From Megalonaias nervosa (Eukaryota > Mollusca > Bivalvia > Unionida > Unionidae), in assembly GCA_016617855.1 (NCBI GenBank), contig JAECUM010004360.1, positions 1-64,000 on the forward strand: a DNA stretch of 64,000 bases. Direction: 5' to 3'. This document shows, in pieces, positions 61,201 through 64,000 of this stretch. Every line of letters begins with the position of its first letter. The first letter of the stretch is position 1. The translations under genes and the position numbers were made by a program. The notes under the pieces are model-generated. The model saw only the letters and a list, made by a program, of their open reading frames with translations. It was not told the DNA's origin and searched no databases.

Positions 61201-62881
61201 GCTTTTACTCAGATAATTCATCCGTGCATACCGTCCCATATTAGGATACTATTTATAAACACCAAGGGTTGCAAAGATTTGTATAAATTCATAATAATAA
61301 GATCTTAATACGTAAATAAAGACTGAAATGGGAAGTTCTCTTAAATTCGAACCCAGAGATATGGAAACTAATTAACAAAATTGTTTTCAAAAGAACAAGT
61401 GACTAAAATGCAACGGTTCCAGTATAGAATACCCCACAGAATAGTAATATGTAAAAGTTACTGAAACAAGATAGGTGTAATCCAAAACATGCTACGTAGT
61501 TTCTGTAAACAAGAAGATGACACCATTCAACATAATTTTGGGAATGTAATCATACTAATGAGTTCTGATCAACTGGTTCTGAGTATATAATGCAAGAACA
61601 GGATTACGAATTAACTTCACACCTGAGCAAATTATTCTGGGCGAGAAGTCTTTAAACTGGTGAGGACTAAACTGCATAATAGTAATAAAGTCACATATAT
61701 AATCAAAGCAGAACAAGAAAGAAAAAGAAACTCGAATCTACAAGGTCTTATTGAAATTTACAAAATATACCATCTTTCTGAATTTTACGTGGCAAAGAAT
61801 AACACTTATGGTTAAGATTCCACGATAAATGGAGTATACTGAGTAAATAGTCTTTCCTCAAAATAGAACTAATTATATTCAGTGGAGTCCACCAGGAATT
61901 GAACCAGCATAAATAATTAGAAAGGCTGTTCCCTTCACTAATTTTTATTCACGCTACGCAGATCCTAAATACAATGGCAAATCTGTCCATGTCTTATATT
62001 TTCTCCTCCTGACCTTCTACCTTCCGTGTTTTTTATTCTTGCATCTTTTTTTTTACTTTTCTCTGAACCTCAGACAATAGCTGAAATGCATTTGATGAAT
62101 TACAACTGTTTTTGCTTTTTTGTCTACAAGATATAATGTATTAGCGTCTTTCAATATGATTTCTATTTGTAAACGTTACGTCCAAGGCTCCCCAACTTTG
62201 GTGTCGTTATATATCTGGGGTTATAATAAATAAAATAAAAAGAAATATAAAAAAATGAAATAATAAACATCCCCTGCCAAAACAAATCTTTAACACTGAA
62301 CGACCTCCCTTCTGCACAATAGGGTAAACAAAAATAGAAAAAATATAAGAAATATTTTTTATAAATATTCACAAGGTTCTTTTCCATTTAATTATTGTTC
62401 CTTAATGATTTTGAAGCACGCCTCATTTTAATTTTTTGTGTAGTTTATGTCTTGAAAGTTATCTTGAAAGTAGTTCCTATACTTATCTTGTCAAAAACAA
62501 TGATTACCTTTGGATTTCTGAACCACTCACTTCTAAAATGGACCAAACACGCAACATTTACAGAGAAGCCGAATAACATTGATCAACTTTTCTTTTCGTT
62601 TACGCGAAAATTGCGTGTTATGTCTCTAGAAAATTACTTGGGGCCACGCACAGTAGCTGTAGGCTGTTATAGAAAGTAAACAAGGGATAAACTTTACCAA
62701 TAGCAGGATAGTCTGGAGTGAGAGGATCGCCGTCACCAATATAAACGGTGCCTCTTTGGGCCCCTGAACCTGGAAGCCACCAATCTTTATCGTACACTCT
62801 GGAATTGTTGCGGTCCGTGTAGTCCGCTGGGTCCGAAAATATAATGATTCCTGTGGCGCCATGTTTTTCGGCCAAGTGAAC
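37230..62881 (-). CDS. Glutamate carboxypeptidase II-like M28B metallopeptidase (NAALADase/PSMA family), 14 exons, 5' end outside
   Basis: Family members are type II membrane glycoproteins whose ectodomain is a co-catalytic two-zinc exopeptidase. Exons in order: 62881-62698, 58131-58029, 57197-57111, 55938-55853, 49566-49447, 49065-48980, 47385-47322, 44398-44233, 44041-43951, 42038-41949, 40615-40450, 39083-39002, 38125-38033, 37437-37230. Total 1626 bp, 541 residues plus stop; phases agree at all 13 junctions. It starts at the position of human residue 214, and the human enzyme has 537 residues from there. Apical ([15 protein letters not shown]), peptidase and dimerisation domains are present. 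Zinc ligands are kept: [12 protein letters not shown] (His and second Asp), GAEEYG (catalytic Glu plus ligand Glu), NVDIAV (Asp), YPLYHSVYE (His). Calcium ligands (LTPDY, STEWIE) are kept too. Pocket changes relative to human: Asn257 to Thr, Asn519 to Ser, Arg534 to Asp, Lys699 to Asn. NAALADL1-like or transferrin-receptor-like kin are alternatives, but the intact metal site excludes the inactive receptor class. Confidence 0.95.
38033..38125 (-). CDS. Peptidase exon: [20 protein letters not shown]
   Basis: Acceptor tcacccatccag, donor gtaact. Encodes [20 protein letters not shown] then PGRRLKR, matching human [21 protein letters not shown]. Confidence 0.95.
39002..39083 (-). CDS. Peptidase exon: dimerisation-domain helix
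   Basis: Acceptor attttttttacag, donor gtaagt. Encodes [20 protein letters not shown] then NIVNRN. It is short and weakly conserved, but its position, phases and the fit to human SAVKNFTEIASKF make it secure. Confidence 0.88.
39660..39960. repeat. ~58-bp diverged tandem repeat, five to six copies
   Basis: Unit pattern: gaagtattgcatagcaatct, ggaaaccagtggcataa, cttcattg. It lies in the peptidase intron between the exons at 40450 and 39083. Confidence 0.85.
40450..40615 (-). CDS. Peptidase exon: [18 protein letters not shown]
   Basis: The acceptor tatatatttcag is preceded by a 44-bp (TA)n run; donor gtaagt. Encodes [20 protein letters not shown] then [20 protein letters not shown], matching human [22 protein letters not shown]. 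Confidence 0.95.
40621..40664. repeat. (AT)n microsatellite abutting a splice acceptor
   Basis: A pure 44-bp AT run. On the - strand it ends three bases before ttcag of the exon starting at 40615, so it takes the place of the pyrimidine tract. Confidence 0.97.
40820..41899 (-). other. Peptidase intron segment with weak coding-like remnants
   Basis: Ordinary intron, except that 41280-41660 on the - strand can be read as pieces such as [15 protein letters not shown] and [12 protein letters not shown] interrupted by stops. I cannot assign a family. Confidence 0.3.
41900..41946. repeat. (ATT)n microsatellite abutting a splice donor
   Basis: A pure triplet run that directly continues the donor gtaataat of the exon ending at 41949 (- strand). 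Confidence 0.97.
41949..42038 (-). CDS. Peptidase exon: zinc ligand His (YPLYHSVYE)
   Basis: Acceptor gttttcacag; the donor gtaataataat runs straight into an (ATT/TAA)n microsatellite. Encodes [20 protein letters not shown] then [10 protein letters not shown]. His matches human His553. Confidence 0.95.
42039..43950 (-). other. Peptidase intron
   Basis: AT-rich. It has short catc/atac simple repeats near 42090-42185 and a family C SINE fragment at 43790-43880; nothing else is recognised. Confidence 0.7.
43790..43880 (-). mobile_element. tRNA-derived SINE family C, 3' fragment
   Basis: The + strand word order (tttggtttggtatttacggc, tttagtgcagaggaaattgg, caagtaccttgccgaaggat) matches the better copy at 57775-57965. 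Only the 3' body is left; the tRNA-like head is missing. Confidence 0.75.
43951..44041 (-). CDS. Peptidase exon: [10 protein letters not shown]1 site
   Basis: Acceptor tgctttgcag, donor gtaagt. Encodes [20 protein letters not shown] then [10 protein letters not shown]. Relative to human, Asn519 is Ser and Arg534 is Asp, while Arg536 is kept. Confidence 0.95.
44233..44398 (-). CDS. Peptidase exon: GNATLRAL to DRP
   Basis: Acceptor ccaatcatag, donor gtaagt. Encodes [20 protein letters not shown] and [18 protein letters not shown]. The Arg of ATLRAL matches human Arg463, one of the S1-site arginine patch. Confidence 0.95.
44740..45000. repeat. Intronic dispersed repeat, copy 1 of a pair
   Basis: Shares with 46080-46345 the words gtacaatttccacaag, aagaaattt, tgcatgttgcaaa, caaacaactt, tctctcaaaagttcataat and gcagagcaccccc (here gtagagcaccccc). 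Both copies are in the same orientation. The family is not recognised. Confidence 0.8.
46080..46345. repeat. Intronic dispersed repeat, copy 2 of a pair
   Basis: A diverged copy of 44740-45000 in the same orientation; it lies in the next intron of the peptidase gene (47322 to 44398), on the other side of an exon from no other recognised element. Confidence 0.75.
46641..46952 (+). mobile_element. tRNA-derived SINE, family A, copy 3
   Basis: Best preserved head: box A ggtggcctagtggttagagc, anticodon-arm-like pairing around cgcctcagatgcgg, and box B gcgggttcaaaccctgg. The body matches copy 1 through gttagtgttaggactgg..ggcctggtgtcagg and ends gtaaaaatccaaatcac plus a CA-rich tail. It is inserted against the direction of the peptidase gene. 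I saw no clear target duplication. Confidence 0.92.
47322..47385 (-). CDS. Peptidase exon: zinc ligand Asp
   Basis: Acceptor cgaatttcag, donor gtatgt. Encodes [20 protein letters not shown] then Q. Asp in NVD matches human zinc ligand Asp453. Confidence 0.94.
47790..48390. repeat. Diverged ~130-190-bp repeat, about four units
   Basis: Repeating words: aatgtcaa.aggc.gagcaag, gtcacagaatgaattgtctta, catac.aagtatgaagaaaatc, atcaaggggttgaggaaata, taagtaaat. It lies in the peptidase intron. Confidence 0.7.
48980..49065 (-). CDS. Peptidase exon: catalytic Glu and zinc ligand Glu
   Basis: Acceptor tttcccttcag, donor gttagt. Encodes [20 protein letters not shown] then [10 protein letters not shown] corresponds to human Glu424 (proton shuttle) and Glu425 (zinc ligand). 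The human Asp just before AEE is Gly here. The two calcium-ligand Glu residues in STEWIE are present. Confidence 0.96.
49447..49566 (-). CDS. Peptidase exon: zinc ligands His and bridging Asp
   Basis: Acceptor atatatttcag, donor gttagt. Encodes [20 protein letters not shown] then [20 protein letters not shown]. The His of NHRDAW and the Asp of ALDPSSG match human zinc ligands His377 and Asp387. Confidence 0.96.
50860..52860 (+). pseudogene. Decayed gene of a repetitive invertebrate family with a CxxC...HYHxxCYxxYT zinc-binding-like motif
   Basis: From about 51006 a frame reads [13 protein letters not shown], an in-frame TGA at 51122, then a long open stretch ending in [22 protein letters not shown] (51215-51290) and KKIEYETYD. 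After stops and shifts come [20 protein letters not shown] (about 51580), [20 protein letters not shown] (52158-52217) and [19 protein letters not shown] (about 52510-52570). The Cys/His spacing looks like a zinc site. From memory, very similar strings recur in large families of uncharacterised proteins in cnidarian, mollusc and echinoderm genomes, which suggests a transposable or amplified gene. It lies antisense in a peptidase intron. Confidence 0.7.
53395..53405. repeat. C homopolymer
   Basis: A run of about ten C. Similar C or G runs occur at about 3430, 55168 (G) and 56038 (C); they are likely to be length-unstable. Confidence 0.9.
53521..53580. repeat. (TA)n microsatellite followed by a TG-rich run
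   Basis: Sixty bases of pure TA, then ctgtgtgtgtgtgagtgtgt. Confidence 0.97.
53966..54011. repeat. (AG)n microsatellite
   Basis: A purine AG run of about 44 bases, a possible triplex-forming tract. Confidence 0.97.
54225..54315 (+). mobile_element. tRNA-like fragment, probable SINE head
   Basis: A box A-like ggtaattcagtgacagagca and box B-like tcgggttcagtacccg lie about 50 bases apart, with a possible body to about 54400. No target duplication was found. Confidence 0.5.
54420..55852 (-). other. Peptidase intron, no recognised content
   Basis: AT-rich. Contains a tggtggtggtggt run near 55112 and a G homopolymer at about 55168-55177. No exon-like segment was seen. Confidence 0.7.
55853..55938 (-). 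CDS. Peptidase exon: start of the peptidase domain (YNTIGILRG)
   Basis: Acceptor ttcttcttttag, donor gtaggt. Encodes [20 protein letters not shown] then ILRGQVEP, matching human RIYNVIGTLRGAVEP. Confidence 0.94.
55939..57110 (-). other. Peptidase intron with homopolymers and a GT repeat
   Basis: C homopolymer (56038-56049) next to an A run, and a (GT)n run of about 45 bp at 56646-56690. No gene. Confidence 0.75.
56646..56690. repeat. (GT)n microsatellite
   Basis: A pure alternating GT run, potentially Z-DNA forming. Confidence 0.97.
57111..57197 (-). CDS. Peptidase exon: WKGGLNVTY segment
   Basis: Acceptor attattattaaag, with a (TAA/ATT)n microsatellite in place of a normal pyrimidine tract; donor gtacga. 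Encodes [20 protein letters not shown] then FGGFSTSNR, matching human APPDSSWRGSLKVPY. Confidence 0.9.
57201..57234. repeat. (TAA)n microsatellite abutting a splice acceptor
   Basis: On the - strand this is an ATT run that ends directly in aaag, the acceptor of the exon starting at 57197. Confidence 0.97.
57775..57965 (-). mobile_element. tRNA-derived SINE, family C, best copy
   Basis: Read on the - strand from 57965: box A-like gtgactcggtggttagcgaa, box B gcgagttcgaatccta, then a body with gtggtgtgtcctttggaagg, ttactccaattgcctcggca, ending ccaaaccaaac. Decayed relatives lie at 43790 and 22083. It is in the sense orientation within a peptidase intron. Confidence 0.85.
58029..58131 (-). CDS. 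Peptidase exon: apical domain, IPAHPIGY motif
   Basis: Acceptor ctttcttag, donor gtaagc. Encodes [20 protein letters not shown] then [15 protein letters not shown], matching the human IPVHPIGYYDAQKLL region. Confidence 0.92.
58243..58283. repeat. (GA)n microsatellite
   Basis: A run of about 40 bases of alternating ag/ga. Confidence 0.97.
58290..59454 (-). other. Peptidase intron, no recognised content
   Basis: AT-rich sequence without a gene or clear repeat. Confidence 0.65.
59455..60140. repeat. ~33-36-bp minisatellite, about 20 copies, rich in GGAATG
   Basis: The unit is gaatgtcttgaatgggaatg plus cccactatgagaaa, with many point changes and some half-units. It ends where the LINE remnant begins. 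Two - strand frames stay open for 84-90 codons as His/Ser-rich strings ([13 protein letters not shown]); these are by-products of the repeat, not genes. Confidence 0.95.
60138..61900 (+). pseudogene. Decayed non-LTR retrotransposon (L1/Tx1-like LINE): endonuclease and reverse-transcriptase remnants
   Basis: Endonuclease remnants come first: [17 protein letters not shown] (60237-60290) and [11 protein letters not shown] (60359-60391). Then, after an internal deletion, reverse-transcriptase remnants: [14 protein letters not shown] (about 60639-60680; LINE RTs have an xDKTK-type motif here) followed by [14 protein letters not shown] sequence across a stop. Many stops and frameshifts follow, with a weakly readable tail to about 61900. 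Two open reading frames normally give nuclease and polymerase for target-primed transposition; this copy is dead. It is antisense to the peptidase gene. Confidence 0.72.
62698..62881 (-). CDS. Peptidase exon: apical (PA) domain, first exon in view
   Basis: Acceptor caactttatag, donor gtaaag. Encodes [20 protein letters not shown] and [20 protein letters not shown]. It aligns with human GCPII from residue 214. The Thr after QRG sits where human has Asn257, a glutamate-binding residue. The calcium-binding Thr and Tyr of LTPDY are present. Confidence 0.94.
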
Positions 62882-64000
62882 CTATAAAGTTGTAAAAGTT
62901 TCGGATTTATTTACTTTATATCATATATTGTTTATATACGATGCATTAATATTCTTTTTACGAGTCTAAATAACCACCACTCTTTTAATAAACAGTAATT
63001 TAAAGATTATCCAACAGGTAATCAAACGCACGTTTTCAGCATCTGGACTAAGGAGGAATTGCCTAATTTTACTTACCAATACCTGGTCGATTTTGTATTT
63101 GTAAATTCGCTCAATCTTATTTCCATTCAGATATCCGTTCAATGTTAATCAAGTAGCACCTTTAAATAAAACAACAAGAGCGTAAGAATAAAATGTATTC
63201 CTACAAATCGTTATAAAAGGATTTTCCTGTTAAAGGATCCGGGAGCGCCAAGGGTATTATTTTGTCCATCAAAGTTTGATTTACGAAGTCTAATCGATAC
63301 ACGTAGAAACTCATATTGATAATCATCATATAACATAGAACGGTTCCTCGATTGAATAATGGTAACGGCCGTGTACGTGCAAGGATAAGAAGTTACCCAT
63401 CTAAGGTAAGTGATTTCCTTCTGTTCCCCAGTTTTAATTACCTAAAATAGTACCTTAGTTTTAGGCCAACAATGGAACAGTCTAGAGTACTCGATAAGTG
63501 CTGTAAGTACATGCTATACAACATTGGAGCCGTCAAGAATACTCCATATGGGCTGTGAGAACCATTTTGTACAACAATAGAACCGTCTAGAGTACTCAGC
63601 ATTTGCTGTAGAACCTGGAGCTGTCAGAAAAACCCAATATGGGCTTTGAAAACCAGTGGTATAACACTAGAACGGTGAAGAGTACCCAATACGGACTGTG
63701 ATAACCTGTTGTCCTATCGACGTACAGTAAGCTAATTACAGCTTAAGCCTTCATTATCTTATCTGTTGGCTGTGTTTACTTGGATACAAATTGGTGCCCC
63801 AGTTTCAGCTCGATAGTAAGAGAAAGCATGTTGATTTAGTGTGTTCACCACAAGGGCAGTAAATACACTAAGTACTTAAAATGTGTGTGCTGCTCTTAAA
63901 CAACCGTTATACAGATTTTTGTCCATTATTTGACCTACTTTCTCCACTTTCCCGTCATCCTCTACTCTTTAGGAGGCCGCTTGACTGATTAATTATATCT
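62882..64000 (-). other. Peptidase intron running off the window
   Basis: The exon before 62881 should encode the segment ending in the FRGNK-type motif; I do not find it here, so it lies beyond 64000. This stretch holds a ~60-bp repeat at 63465-63720 and a consensus-like donor at 63076 with no supporting exon. Confidence 0.65.
63465..63720. repeat. ~60-bp diverged tandem repeat, about four to five units
   Basis: Unit pattern: acaacaatagaaccgtctag, agtactca..a..tgctgt, gagaacc. The units vary between about 55 and 65 bp. Confidence 0.8.

Noticed and set aside
63071..63170. Upstream peptidase exon ending in ttg|gtaagt at 63076
   Set aside because: The donor is good, but the only open reading (GNKIERIYKYKIDQ-like) does not match the expected region of the family, an upstream stop lies close by, and no fitting acceptor was found.

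Overview
The window is animal nuclear DNA: AT-rich, with split genes, GT-AG introns of 0.1 to more than 10 kb, many tRNA-derived SINEs, decayed LTR and non-LTR retroelements, a cut-and-paste transposon, microsatellites and several tandem-repeat families with units of about 30-130 bp. The protein sequences and repeat style suggest a bilaterian invertebrate, most likely a lophotrochozoan such as a mollusc. That placement is inference; the genes themselves are clear.

Two genes face each other tail to tail. On the + strand, 5116-27575 holds the six 3' exons of presenilin, the aspartyl-protease subunit of gamma-secretase. They run from just before TM5-TM6 to the complete C-terminus; the exons for TM1-TM4 lie left of the window. 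On the - strand, 62881-37230 holds fourteen 3' exons of a glutamate carboxypeptidase II-like M28B peptidase (NAALADase/PSMA family). They encode 541 residues, from the position of human residue 214 to the stop. All dinuclear zinc ligands and the catalytic glutamate are present, but several substrate-pocket residues differ. In both genes every exon junction keeps the reading frame, so the models support themselves.

Layout: 1-5115, upstream presenilin intron with a SINE that has perfect target-site duplications. 5116-27575, presenilin exons; the introns hold SINEs, a 30-bp repeat, two composite elements with ~120-bp tandem cores on either side of exon 10, a decayed duplicate of exon 11, a ~1 kb 33-bp minisatellite and an array rich in nuclear-receptor half-sites. 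27576-37229, intergenic: presenilin 3' UTR, a 131-bp higher-order repeat, a ~120-bp repeat array, a pogo/Tigger-like DNA transposon carrying a nested SINE, and a Ty3/gypsy pol remnant. 37230-62881, the peptidase gene; its introns hold a decayed ~2 kb gene of a repetitive zinc-binding-like family, a decayed L1/Tx1-like LINE, a CATTCC-rich minisatellite and many microsatellites, three of which touch exon splice sites. 62882-64000, the next peptidase intron, with its 5' exons outside.

No CRISPR array, operon, rRNA or convincing functional tRNA was seen. The genes are not functionally linked by their position; both encode membrane-associated proteases (presenilin intramembrane, the peptidase with an ectodomain), and nothing in the sequence shows co-regulation.
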